A DNA stretch of 64,000 nucleotides from Citrus sinensis (taxonomy: Eukaryota; Streptophyta; Magnoliopsida; Sapindales; Rutaceae): positions 558,001 through 622,000 of the forward strand of contig NC_068558.1 in the NCBI RefSeq assembly GCF_022201045.2, written 5' to 3'. Below, piece after piece: positions 11,518 to 23,694 of the stretch. The notes below the pieces were generated by a model. It did no database searches, was not told the origin of the DNA, and saw nothing but the letters and a program-made list of their open reading frames with translations. The position numbers and the translations under genes were made by a program. Position 1 is the stretch's first letter; each line of letters starts with the position of its first letter.

Positions 11518-12234
11518 GGGTGCGTTTGGCACACTGTATTGTATTATGCTGTATTGCATTATTTTAATGCTGGTGTATTTTATTATGTTGTATTGCTTTA
11601 GCATTGTATTATAACAATATTGTACAATATTTGATGCTACATTGTACTGTATTAATTTTTAATTAAACTATATTTGGTGTTACATTGTATTGTATTAATT
11701 TTTATGATTAATTAAATTAAATAATTAAAAATTATATTTATTAATACTTAGAAAAATAATAAATATAGAAATCTTAATTGTAGAAATTTAACAATTTTTT
11801 AGTAAATATTAAAAATTAATGATTAAATTTCTAAAATTTGTATTATAATTATGATAAAATAAATTTATAAAATTTAATATTATATGTAAATAATAAATTT
11901 AGATTATAATTAATACTATAATTGTTAATATAAATTAATAAATTATTATTCAATAATATTAAATTATATTTTAATTTACAATATATTATTATTTTTACAT
12001 TTTAATATATTAATAAATTTATAATTTAATATAAATAATAAATTTATATGTGTGTGTAGAACAAAACCGATGTTGCACTAGAATTATTTTACAATTTAAT
12101 GCGGCCCCATGCCTCATTATGCTGCATTATAATGCAGTATAATGAGGTCTCAAATTTTGCCAAACATCTTCTTGGTAATAAACTAATGTGAATAGTGATA
12201 TAATACCACACAATTCCATGCACCAAACACGCCC
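11518..12234. mobile_element. Tourist/PIF-Harbinger-like MITE, copy 1
   Basis: A 717-bp element with terminal inverted repeats GGGTGCGTTTGGCAC at the left and GGGCGTGTTTGGTGC (read inward) at the right, bounded by TTA on both sides (11515-11517 and 12235-12237), the target duplication typical of PIF/Harbinger elements. The subterminal regions are rich in TGTATTGTATTATGC-like words and the core is very AT-rich without an ORF, so it is non-autonomous. A second member lies at 60789-61467. Confidence 0.8.
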
Positions 12235-12237
12235 TTA

Positions 12238-13039
12238 AAGTATTGAGGCGCGGACGCATTTTTTTATAAGGGTTTTTTTTATTTTGTAATTTTAATATTT
12301 AAAAAAATATAAAATGACTCTTTAATTATTAGATTTCGACAAGAACAAAAAAGATCTTCAAAATTTTTAGAAATAAAATCTAAAAAGATGGAAATAGTTA
12401 AGAACATATCTTTTTTACTTCCAATACCACGATTACAAAAAACAAACAAACAAATAAATGAATATAATATTATTTTTAGATAGAATATTTAGAATGACAA
12501 CACATAAAAAGTTGAGATAATGAATTGATGTTCATATGATATATATGGGTACTGTATTTCAAGAAGCTAATTTTTTTCTTTTTTAAACGAACCAATGAAT
12601 GTAATAATTTTATTTGTAGGGAAAAAATATTTTAGAAATTTTTTTTCATCTATTAATTTTTGAGATCATAAGGTTCTTATTAGAAATTAAAATAAATACC
12701 AAAAGTAAAAGATTCTAACATCAAATAGTTTAAGTTTTTTTTTTTGGGGAAACTATAAAGATAATAATTTAAATTTTTTCCATGGAAAGTCTAATAATTA
12801 ATGAATTAATGTTAGATAATATTATTAATTATATATCTTTTTAATTCTAAGTTACCAAATATAGATTTCCATAAAAAAAATAATTCGTAATTGTAGGATA
12901 ATTATTAATTATATAGATGTCTAATAGGCTTCCTATTTTCTACTATATGTAATTTTTAAAAAATTATTAATTAGAAAATTATTAAGAAAATACTTAAAAA
13001 TAAAACTCTTTTCAAAATATAAAATCTCATGCGTGTGTC
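12238..13039. other. AT-rich intergenic DNA
   Basis: Very AT-rich with poly-T and poly-A runs. I see no coding potential, structured RNA or bounded repeat. Confidence 0.6.
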
Positions 13040-13248
13040 TTATTAATCTATACTTAAAGCCACTCTTAACCACCTCTAGCTTTAAATCTTGCAACAGTCT
13101 TTCCAACCCCAGATTCGATTCGCACAGCATTCACACAGGTACTTGCTGTGTGTTGATGATCTCCATCCTCTTAATTTGCGTTTGCACCATAACGGGTACC
13201 ATACTTTCCGATATATATAGTTCATGCATTTTTGGACCTCTTTGCCAC
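13040..13248 (-). pseudogene. Ribosomal protein eL43 (RPL37A) processed pseudogene
   Basis: Read on the minus strand, fragments of cytosolic ribosomal protein eL43 appear in the right order: an AKRSKNA-like N-terminus beginning near 13248 (GTG in place of ATG), then after a stop the block GKYGTRYGA, then IK(R)ME, a degenerate SKY-C-E-C region with zinc-finger cysteines, and IWGWKDCCK near 13100. At least one in-frame stop, several frameshifts and two internal deletions (around the ASLRKQ region and the middle of the zinc finger) break it. The family normally has introns in plants; none is visible here, which suggests a retrocopy. It cannot make a functional protein. Confidence 0.8.
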
Positions 13249-13546
13249 TTCGAAGAAACAAACCAGAAATCCTAGAAATCTCACTTGTTGAGAATAGAGT
13301 GGTCAAGCTAAATAAATTCATTTTGATAAAATGTAACCATTTTAATTTTTTAAAAAAGGTAAAATTGTAAGTCATTGGGGTTTATTAAGAAACGGCGTTA
13401 ATAAGATAAAGTGGGAGGATTTATTTTTTTTTTTAATCTCCCTTTAAATTGGATTTGGAGTCCGTAGTCGTTTCAGGGTATTTGCGAGGTTCTCCAGGTA
13501 TTAGTGTACATAATTATGTTATATTGAGAGTAATAACCATAAACCA

Positions 13547-13620
13547 GGTGTCGTGGTGTAGTTGGTTATCACGTCAGTCTAACACACTGAAGGTCTCCGG
13601 TTCAAGTCCGGGCGACGCCA
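13547..13620 (+). tRNA. tRNA-Val (anticodon AAC)
   Basis: A 74-nt cloverleaf folds completely. The acceptor GGTGTCG pairs with CGACGCC (one G-U), the D-arm is GTG/CAC around TAGTTGGTTAT, the anticodon stem is TCAGT/ACTGA with loop CTAACAC (anticodon AAC), the variable loop is AGGTC, and the T-arm is TCCGG/CCGGG with loop TTCAAGT. The discriminator is A and CCA is not encoded. A T-run (ctttttcc) just downstream fits a Pol III terminator. There is no intron. Confidence 0.96.
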
Positions 13621-13905
13621 TATTTCTTTTTCCATCATACAATCCCTAAACTATTCATATTTACTTAACTACTAATTTTTACGGGTTTTGCACTATGCAA
13701 AATTTATAAAAATAAGGTATGAAATCTTATGCACGCTATGAGTGGGTTACTGTTAATGGCCAAAAGCGAAAGAGTACTATATTAAAATATTATATATATA
13801 TACGCACACTCGCACATCTACACTCATTATTTGACCCTTGCTTTTAATAAAATAAGAAATCTCATATTATAAAAATCACTCACTATGGAAAATACACTTA
13901 ATGCT

Positions 13906-15476
13906 GCGTTTACTTTTTGGAGTGGGAGTGTGGAGTGTGGAGTGTGGATTCCTCCCACTCCAGTGTTTACTTACCTTAAAAAAAGGGGAGTGGGAGTGGA
14001 AATCCGTAGGTCCCACCTAATTTTGGAGTGGGGAGTGGGATTCCCACTCCCATGGGGGGAGTGGGATTCCCACTCCCATGGGGGGAGGTGGGAGTGGGAA
14101 TCCACTCCCCCATCTTCCCATTTTATCCATATAATTAAATAAATAAATAAATAAAATTTAATAAAATAAATAATATCATATTTATTAAAAATAATAATTA
14201 TATCATATTTATTTTATTAAATTTAATAAAATAAAAATAAATAAATATTATATTTAAATTAATAATATTAAACATTAATTTTAATAAATATTAATTAATT
14301 ATTTAATTAATAATAATAAATATTTTATTCTAAAAAATATTAATTTTGTACTATATTATCAATAATAATATTTCATTTGTGTTGCTATTATTAATAATTT
14401 TTATTCACATAATTTAAATTAAAATTAATTAAAAATTATGATTTACATAATTAAGAATATTAGTAATTATTATTAATTTATAAATATAATAAAATATTTA
14501 TTTTATTTTCCAAATATATTTTTTATTAATTTTTTAATTACAAATTATAATTCTGTATATAAGGATAAAATTGTAATTTAAAATAATTTACTCCCAATCC
14601 AAGATAAAGTAAACAAATAATTAGGATTCTGATTGACAATCCATACTTTCATTTAGTCTAAGTAAACACCCTACTCCCACTCCCACTCCACACTCCTAAT
14701 CCAAGGATTCCCACTCCTCAGGATTCCCACTCCAATCCAAAAAATAGGATGTTTACTTAGACTAAATGAAAGTATGGATTATCAATCAGAATCCCAATTA
14801 TTTGTTTACTTTGTCTTGGATTGAGAGTAAATTGTTTTAAATTATAATTTTATCCTTATGTACAGAATTATAATTTGTAATTAAAAAATTAATAAAAAAT
14901 ATATTTGGAAAATAAAATAAATATTTTATTATATTTATAAATTAATAATAATTACTAATATTCTTAATTATGTAAATCATAATTTTTAATTAATTTTAAT
15001 TTAAATTATGTGAATAAAAATTATTAATAATAGCAACACAAATGAAATATTATTATTGATAATATAGTACAAAATTAATATTTTTTTAGAATAAAATATT
15101 TATTATTATTAATTAAATAATTAATTAATATTTATTAAAATTAATGTTTAATATTATTAATTTAAATATAATATTTATTTATTTTTATTTTATTAAATTT
15201 AATAAAATAAATGTGATATAATTATTATTTTTAATAAATATGATATTATTTATTTTATTAAATATTATTTATTTATTTTAATTTTAATTATAAAGATAAA
15301 ATGGGAAGAGGGGGAGTGGATTCTCACTCCCACCTCCCCCCATGGGAGTGGGAATCCCACTCCCCACTCCAAAATTGAGTGAGACCCACTAATTCCCACT
15401 CCCACTCCCCTTTTTTTTAAGGTAAGTAAACACTGGAGTGAAAAGAATCCACACTCCCACTCCAACAAATAAACAC
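13906..15476. mobile_element. Fold-back pair: two inverted copies of a ~0.75-kb element
   Basis: The left unit (about 13906-14671) starts GCGTTTACTTTTTGGAGTGG and ends AAGTAAACAC. The right unit (about 14750-15476) is its inverted copy, starting ATGTTTACTTAGACTAAATG and ending AATAAACAC. Long stretches match in reverse orientation, for example the segment around 14500-14660 against 14755-14930. The 78-bp centre (14672-14749) repeats the GGAGTGGGAATCC-type terminal words. The core is extremely AT-rich and has no ORF beyond chance. A clear target duplication was not found. The class is unknown; hAT-like or fold-back type is possible. Confidence 0.75.
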
Positions 15477-15868
15477 TATCTTTAAGTCATCTAGTTTATT
15501 TCCGGCTTGCGCAAGACCACGCTCACGCAGATGAAAAGTGCGTTCTGTCACTTGAATCTAATACTTTCATTTACAATCAAATAATAACGGGAGGCATATG
15601 CATTTTTTCCATTTGTTCTATGTGCAAATCAATATTTCGTTATTTCATCACTGTTTTCCACATACCATTGCTTGACTGAATCTGCATTATAAGAAAATGA
15701 ACATCCGTGAATGAAATGGAGGCCAGCTATCTTTGTCTCATTGTACCATTGCTAACCAAGTTGGAACAGGAAAGAAAAAATATTTGGCATACAACAAAGT
15801 ATCCTAACTTGCAGCTTCACCTTGACTACTCTTGTTCATGTAACTATGAGTATTGAACTTCTTCCACA
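15477..15868. other. Intergenic, probably including the PUX10 3' untranslated region
   Basis: This segment lies directly 3' of the PUX10 stop codon on the minus strand. No other gene or bounded repeat is seen. Confidence 0.5.
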
Positions 15869-18800
15869 CTAGTTCAGCTCCACGAAGAGGCTGGCCTGAG
15901 GATGCAATCCTGCTTCCTTTAAGGACAACGAGAACTTATCTGTGCTATAGACAACCCGGGGAAAGTTGGAGACAAGACTGTAATTCTGAACTTCCAAGCA
16001 ACCCAAAGAATCAACATAGTCATACAACAACTGGACTACAGCAGTACTGTGGAACCTTCTCTCTTTGCGTTCTCCATTTGGGAAGCGCACCAAAACCTGA
16101 TTTGGCACAAAAACACATACAATGATGGATTGATAATTCAGATTGGAAAAGTTCCTATTATCAACTATCTAAAAAACAAGGTTTAGGTGTGTGAATAGTG
16201 AATACTCAAAACTGGATTCTTTTATTTCAAATAACAAATATGAATTAAAACATACTGTGACTACACAGATAGAATATACATTAAGTGTTCTTCATGTTTG
16301 GAGAAAGGTCAGCGGAAATATCATAGAAAAAGGGGGAAAAATATCAAAAAGAAAATTACTTGTGTGACATTAGGCCCTTTTTCTGGTTCAGCACCAAGTG
16401 AGAGGGCTTTCTCCTGCCGCATTTTAGCTAGTGCGGCCTCTCTTTCTGCAGCTTCACAAGCTTCTCTTTCACGAGCCTCTACTTCCTCCTTATGCTTCCT
16501 CTCTGCTTCAGCAGCTTCCCTTTCCAGACGTTCTTGCTCTTCTCTCCTCTGTCGTTCCCTAGCCTTGCATAACCAAAGAGAAGTGGAAAAAATATAAGGC
16601 AAGAAAAGATATTAGTATAACCAGAAAACATAATTACATAATAAGTGGTGCTCCTGCCACCCTTAATTTATTTTATGAAACCCTTTTTCTAGATTTAACT
16701 GCTAAAATTCTACAAATAACATTTTAGATAAATAAATTAACCTATTTTTCCCTTTTAACTGGTTCTCTCTCAAAACTTCACTCAAATCGCTCTCTATTAT
16801 GATTCCATAATCGGTTGTAATCTCACTTTATTATGACTCCATTGTAATTGTCGTTGAACTTTTTGAGATTTCTAGTTTTCTATGTTAGATTCTAAATTTT
16901 AAATTTTTATTATATTATCTTTTCCTAATAAAGTTTTAACCTACTGGCTTTCTTTGAACCTTATCGATTGTTGTTTGTTGCTTTAAGAGAAAAATTAATA
17001 AAAGAATTATCAACTAGTTTCTTGAAGATAACCACTCCTGCAAAAACCAAGGGATTGGGGAGGAGAAAGTTATGAGTTTAAGTGTTTAATTAAATCTTTA
17101 TCTGATACTTTTCCAGTTTTCTTTTTATAAGGCTAAAACAGTTAGGGGTTTCTTAAGACTTCCATAAGGGGTGTTAACAGCTCAACTCTTCTGTAATTGT
17201 TTATAAAATCATAAGCCTTTGCTAGTGAGAACAATGGGAAACAAGGGCATGCTATATCTGGACCAAGCCTTTGATGAAGCTTAAAATTCAACATACTTGA
17301 TCAGCTTCGAGAGCTGCTCTGTAAGCAGCATCCTGCTCCTCTCTCAATCGCATGTTGTTCCTTCTTTCTTCTGCATCAAGCCTCGCTTGCAGAAGAGCAG
17401 GGTTACTTTCTTCAATCACTTTCTGTAGTATCATGAGCATTTCCTCTGGAGATTTTGGTCCCTCAACCTGCAAAGCATGAAGAAGATGCCCAAAAAAAGG
17501 AAAAACGGGGTTATGCACACAACCAGCAACAACTTCTCATCACAAGGCACTGGTGGGAACAAAAACAAAGATTTGGGACTCGAAGAATTCTGATTAATTG
17601 CATAAAAGTGGTAATGTGATCCAAAATTCTTATAGTGTTAAAGCTCATCTTCACAAACAAGGTTAACTTTTGGCACAAGACTCTTAAAACAAAGGAAAAT
17701 GTATAGAAAGAGCTAAAAAGAATAACATCACTCAATTTCAAAGAGAACACGGGATGTTGAGGATGAAAGTAAAATACTTCAACCAAACTAATCACGAAAA
17801 AATTAGGCCCCATATAAAATGGGAAAGAACAAATAAAATTAATGAAAAAAAGTTAAAGGTTAAAAAAAAAAGACAATAAGAAGAATTAATCATGACAAAT
17901 TTAGGCCTCATGCAGTGGCTTAACGTAACCATTGAAAACAAACATATGTATGTATGTATGCATGCGTGTGTGTGTAAATAGAAATTTTCCAATCCGGGAT
18001 TTTAAAGTGCGAGAAAGTCTGAAAAACTTTAAAACCCTGCGGTTTTAATGCTTTAATTTCCTAATGCTTCAAAACTGCATGGTTTTAAAGCTTTTTCAGA
18101 CTTTCCCGCACTTTAAAATCCCGAACTAGAAAACTACTCTATATATACATATTGTGTGTGGCAAATTTAGGCATCACAAAGTGACTTTACAAAACAAATA
18201 TTGCCTAAACTATTGTTCAGAATAGTGGAAGGCAAGAAGAGGTTATTCTAGGCTATTAGCCACTACCCCATCAACATATAGAAGCATACCATTGAAGTGA
18301 AAATGTACAACACAACGATCCACCTCCTCACTAAATATATTCTTCACCACTTGCAGAGAACTAACAACAGTTTATAATGGTCAAATATATAACAGACAGC
18401 CAGAAACAAAAACACCATCTAGAAGTGTATACAATGACCCATCTCCTCACAAAACTAAAACTTCAACAAGTGAAGGACAGAAACTACAATCTATGAATAG
18501 TCAAATGCACCTTAACTATGATAGTCAGAAGCAACACTCGCATTTTCCTCCAGATTACTAAATTACAGGTTGGTTGGGAAAAAGTTCAGCTGTCTTTATC
18601 AATCTGACCAGCACTGCCTAATAAAATTCAGAAAGAAAATTGCTTATACTCTCTAAAGATAACACAGCTAAATTATTCAGCGTTCCTCCATTAAATATAT
18701 TAACTTTATACAACCAAAAAGAAACCAAGCAAACCCATTCAATCATTAAACCGTCATTTTACAGCTCTTACATTATAAAAGTTCCAATACATTCCAATAA

Positions 18801-18917
18801 TACGATAAACAAAAGATCAAAGAGGGATTATTTCTCACCAAATGCGAACTTCAGCATATTCCAAAAACCAAAAAGAAAAAAGGAAAAAGAAAAAAAGAGC
18901 ATTTAGGAAGGCTCATA

Positions 18918-18951
<34 letters not shown>

Positions 18952-19750
18952 GTACCTGTTGAAGTAAAGCTATCCTCTGATTGGCAGCAGGCATAACCAC
19001 AGCACAAAAGGGGTACCTTGAAGCCTTCAAGCTGTTACTCATCTTAAACCCTTCACTAGCCCTAATACTCCCTCCCCAAGAAACAAAATTCTCGTTCACA
19101 AAGGCCGCCAAGACCTCGTTACAGAGCGTCCCCTGGCAAAACGCAGGGGTATCTGGATGATCCGGAGAGTGCAAGTACACAAACAGCATTTTAAACACGC
19201 TCCTCGACCTCTGCAAAGCGTCCATAAAACCCTCAGAAACAAAATTCGGCTTTACATTCCCGTAATCTCTCTCAAAAACTGCCACGAATTCCATAGCTTC
19301 TAAGGCCGCGGCCGAAACGGATGCTAATCGGGTCGATGACTCTCCGCTACGACCCGAATTCAACCCGAGCATTCCCAAAGAATACGACAAAACTCCGCCA
19401 GCAGCCCACAGGCCCAGGCCGACCGCACCCGAAACGAGACCTATACTTGCCGAAATCACGGAATAAGGCAAAGTGATTATTCTCCAGGCCAAACCAGGAC
19501 CCGCGACGGCGTTTCCCAGAGAATCGGAACGGTCAACACGATTTTGACCATCGCGGGACAATAAATTGGCGGTAACTTGGGTGTTGGGAGTTTGTTCTTG
19601 CCGTTCCGGCGGTGGATTCGAGGACGTGAAGGAGGAGATCGCGAGTTCGAGGTCCCAATCATGCGCTTGAAGAATCTCCGTACACAAATCGGGGTCTTCT
19701 AAGCCTGTGATCGCCTGAAAATACGCTAATTTATCGGCTACATCAACCAT
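15869..19750 (-). CDS. PUX10: Plant UBX-domain protein 10 (FAF2/UBXD8-type CDC48 adaptor)
   Basis: Exons 19750-18956, 17467-17297, 16563-16360 and 16096-15869 all join in phase 0 and encode 465 residues, close to the roughly 480 of the Arabidopsis protein. Order of parts: a UBA-like N-terminus (about 1-44, DLCTEILQAHDWDLELAISS); a hydrophobic hairpin (about 86-130) rich in Gly and Leu that in this family inserts into the lipid-droplet or ER surface; a UAS thioredoxin-like region (about 150-290); a highly charged coiled coil (about 290-375, RERQRREEQERLEREAAEAE); and a C-terminal UBX domain (391-465) with the CDC48-binding FPR loop at 435-437. Known role of the family: it recruits the AAA ATPase CDC48 to extract ubiquitinated proteins such as oleosins from lipid droplets. 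Domain order is complete. Intron 1 holds a TAA microsatellite and a hairpin repeat. Confidence 0.95.
17982..18135. mobile_element. Short hairpin MITE in PUX10 intron 1
   Basis: Near-perfect inverted arms: CGGGATTTTAAAGTGCGAGA starting at 17995 matches, in reverse, the strand ending at 18123, and the match continues through AAGTCTGAAAAA and TTTAAAACC with a short loop around 18060. Outer flanks (ttttccaat / ttttctagtt) also match weakly. The whole unit of about 150 bp would fold into one hairpin. No clear target duplication was found, so the family is undetermined. Confidence 0.75.
18915..18940. repeat. (TAA)n microsatellite in PUX10 intron 1
   Basis: About nine trinucleotide units lie just inside the first intron donor, 15 bases from the splice site. 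Confidence 0.9.
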
Positions 19751-22660
19751 TATCTCTCTTTATATCGAGTCAAGTGAATTTTTTAGGGTTAGAGATTCTT
19801 CAAATTGAAAAAAAGGAACAAATAAAAATAAATTCTGTTTTTGCACACTGGAAACGAACTGGAAGAATGATCGTGTTCTTGGGAGTTTTATTAGTTTGGT
19901 AATTGGTGTGCGCAAGGCCAAGGCAACATCCACATAGCCGACACTCTTTGTCGTGAAATTACTGAAGTGCCATTTCAGTGTTTGTGAGTGATTTCGGAGG
20001 ACAAATCAGCATGGCGATTAGGCTTAGAAGAGAAAATCCTGGTCGGAAAACTTAAAATTTTTAATTCATGTTAATTTAGAAAACTTAAAATTATGGCAGT
20101 AAGTATTTTTATTTACTTTATTTAATTTATTTCTTATTTTATTTTAAAATAATTATTTATTTTTTTTTAAAAAAATTATTATCGGTTATAATAACTTATC
20201 GATTGTTAGTCATTACAAATTTATACAATAAAAATATAAGAAGGCCAGGCCATATTTCCCTTAACATGGACGTGAAAAAACTTGTCTGGCCCATCAATTT
20301 ACTATTCCTAATGGCGATCTAACCAGCTGTCAAAGAGGAAATGTGAAACGATACCGTTAAAGCGTGCGAGCAACTTAAGGCTGCATTATTGCTTTCTCTC
20401 TAGAGTAATGCTTTTTCACCTCCACAATATCCTTACAAAGCCTCCTTTTTTTTTTTTTTTTAAATCATAATTATATAGCTAGAGAAAATTACATAACAGG
20501 GCTATTATAAATTTAATTAAACTTAAATGTCTTTCAAATCATGAACCCTAGCTATATTTGAGTTCTAATAGATGATATAATTGAATGAATGTTTATAATT
20601 TAGTTAATTTATTTTGGATGAGAGTAAAATTAATTAAAAGTTTAAAACTCTATTACAATTTATTGTCTTTTTTTTTTTATAATTTTATGGAAAGAAAAAA
20701 AAAAAAAAGAGCTAGAGTGAGGTTTCATAACAATTTTGAAAGGGTGACTGTTTTTTAAACTTCGATTGTTTTGTTTGTGGCCCATATCATATAGAGCATG
20801 TGAAGTACAAAGTCCATGTTCCTTTTATGTCTTCAAACACTATACGTAGTTCACAGCTGAAACGACGCCGTTGCCGAGTAAGCATCATTATTGATTTTCG
20901 GTGAAGACTCGATTGACCTATGGCGCGTAGCAACTAGCAACTTAGTTTTTCGACCCTGTGCATACCCCCATTTTACAACAATCCTCTTGTTACGTAAAAC
21001 GTCTAAATAAAATCTGCCAAAAAAAAATCGTATACATATATTATAAATCTTGTCGTGAATAAATTGGTGCGTTTTAATATTGTCTTATGTCTGATGTATT
21101 TCGAGATTAAATTGAATTGTAATAATAATTTTTTGTGTAATTAAAAATAAATAAATATTTATTTAATCATAGTTTAATTGAATTATTACAAATGAAGATT
21201 CACTTAATATAAAATAAAATCATTTTTACTCATAAAATATTTTAATTTTTTTATTTATCATTAATTTGTACTATAATATTAAAATTTATAATATATGATT
21301 ACTATCATTATTGTTGTTGACTAAAAGATTTTGTATTGTTAATTATACCAATCAATGTCAATAATATTAATTAAATATAAACCATAATTTAGATAATTTT
21401 TTGTTTTCATTTACTAAATATATTTGAAGTATTTTATATTATAATTATTCAATAATCTATAGTTTATCACTATTTAAAAAAATATTTGAATATTAATTCA
21501 ATAATAAATTTAAATTGTAAATTTGAAATTGTTAAAATATTTAATAATTATATAAATTAAAATAGTATTATAATTTATTGTGAAAAAAATGAACTATGAG
21601 ATTAAAAATATTATTTTAATTTAATAAGTTTTTAAAATATTGATTGTGCATTATTAAAAAATAATAAATGACATTTATTATGATTTATTAGTTACATTAT
21701 TAAAATCAATATTTTTTTATTACATTTATCACATATAAATTATTAGGTTTAATTGTGTTAACAATATAATCCTAACCTTGAGAAATTCTAGAATAATTTT
21801 AATTTATTATAACTAATTGATGCATGCATAACATATGTAATTAAATTTAATATAACTATTATATGCATAATAATTTTTCAAAATAAATATATACATATCA
21901 TAAATTTATTTATTTCAACCTTTAGAGCTCCCATGAGATAAGTTTTCTTTTGTAAGTGAGATTCATGGTGGGCCCAAGGATCAGCAATGCTAAGACACTT
22001 TAACTCACCAACTATACAAATAGAATAGGATATGATTATTTCAAGTGGTCTATCAGACTATCATATGTTTTTATCCCACTACTTATCAAGCACGCAGTCC
22101 TTGTAAGCAGGAGTTTTTTTTTTTTTTTTTTTAATCTCATCTTAAAGTTTTTATTAAAATAATTTATTGATTTTATGCAATTCAATGGTAGATATTGAAA
22201 GCCAAATTAGCATTTGATGATGTGCCATCCACCATTGAATTTTATGAGATAAATAAATCAAAATTTAAATTAAAATTTTGAATAAAAAAATTTAAGTTGA
22301 AATAATTTGACACTTCCTTATATATTATAAAATAGAAATCTTTTTTATTTTATATACATACAAAAATGTCATTCATTCATTAGTGTTGTAAATTTATCTT
22401 ATTAATGACTGTATAAAAAAATTATTTATTACCAAACGCATTGTAATTATTGATTGATGACACGTTACTTGAATTATAAATTTTTTATCTCAAAATTTTA
22501 ATATATCATTTCTCTTTTTTAAAATGCTGATCAAACTAGGAGCCAATACATACTTTTTGTAATTAATTATAATTAAAAAAAGGGTGGGCAAAGATCAAGT
22601 CAATTTTTTAGGCCCTACCTCCTTTAAAATTTGAACTGAGAAGGCATTATAAAAATAAAT
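19751..22660. other. Intergenic region upstream of PUX10
   Basis: The first 200 bases form the PUX10 leader and promoter side. Beyond that the DNA is AT-rich, with long poly-T tracts at about 20448 and 22116. A weak inverted pair at about 22155-22270 (aattcaatggtaga against ccaccattgaatt) may be a decayed MITE. No gene is recognised. Confidence 0.5.
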
Positions 22661-23065
22661 GGGAAATTGCCAATTTTTTCGCTATTGAAATCAATATATA
22701 CCACTTATCTTTATACATTTCTTATAATAGTCAAACCCTCTATTGGCACAAAAAAAATTATGGATAATTCACTTGAAATTTGAAAAACTTTAAAAAATCA
22801 CAAAAAACATAAGAAAAATATTCTATTATTAATTTTTTATTCACTCTAAACAAATATTTTCTTATTTTTACTACTTAGATTTTTTATTTTTAATGTCATT
22901 AATATGTTTATTTTTAATTTATAATAAAGATGAATAAAATTGAATTTAAAAATAAGGTTAATGTTATAAAATTATGCTGACAGAAGAATTATTGGCTATT
23001 ATGAAAATTATTGGGGAGTAAATGGTATATATTGATTTTAGTAAGGAAGAAATTGACAATCTCCT
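22661..23065. mobile_element. Mutator-like MITE with 9-bp target duplication
   Basis: A 405-bp element. The left end GGGAAATTGCCAATTTTTTC mirrors the right end, which reads inward AGGAGATTGTCAATTTCTTC; the similarity continues over about 70 bp and includes the shared word AATCAATATATACCA. The flanks carry a perfect 9-bp duplication, AAAATAAAT, at 22652-22660 and 23066-23074. A 9-bp duplication with long terminal repeats is typical of Mutator-like elements. No ORF. Confidence 0.8.
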
Positions 23066-23074
23066 AAAATAAAT

Positions 23075-23694
23075 TTTACCAACCATAATATAGTTTTATC
23101 TATAAATTACTATGAGTTCATACTACTGAGAGTTAGATATCAAGAAATTTCTTGTATGTACCTATTAGTTCTAATTTCTTGTAAAAGTATTTTTTTATAT
23201 GGCTTATACAATAATTATCTAAAGTATAATATATCTAGTCACAATAAATTATATGAGTTTATTGTTAGTTTATGTCTAAAATAAATATCAAAGGTTTTTC
23301 TTTGACTAGAAAAATACTTTTACACAAAAGGTATATGAGATATCAACTACTCTCAAATAAAAATCATAGTTAAACATATATATTAATATCACCATATATT
23401 TATATTAAAATGAAATAGTTTAAACTTTCTTCAAACCAAAAAAAAAATTATTGTCCGCTATTTTGGTAGAAATTTTGGCATCCCCATGCATGCATGAAAT
23501 GTTTGATGCTAAAGAAGAAATTATTTCCATTAACCTTTATTAATGCCAATGTAAAAGTAAGCACCACCATAGTAAAAATCATTGTGAATTTCTGTCAAAT
23601 GTCAATTGTTGCATTTGTGTTTCCGATGCAGCATCTCTTTGTACATGGTCGTGTATAAACGTTAGTACTTAGCCTAGAAAACTAGGTGGAAATC
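23075..23694. other. Intergenic, AT-rich, 3' of the ALMT gene
   Basis: A weak inverted match (gtaaaagtatttttttata at 23182 against agaaaaatacttttac near 23308) suggests a small decayed hairpin element. The last 150 bases before 23694 are probably ALMT 3' untranslated sequence. Confidence 0.45.

Noticed and set aside
16298-16597. Ser/Ala-rich plus-strand ORF
   Set aside because: Antisense of the Glu/Arg-rich PUX10 coiled-coil exon.
22140-22270. Possible MITE from a weak inverted repeat
   Set aside because: Arms match only about two thirds of positions and no target duplication was found; noted only in the gap description.
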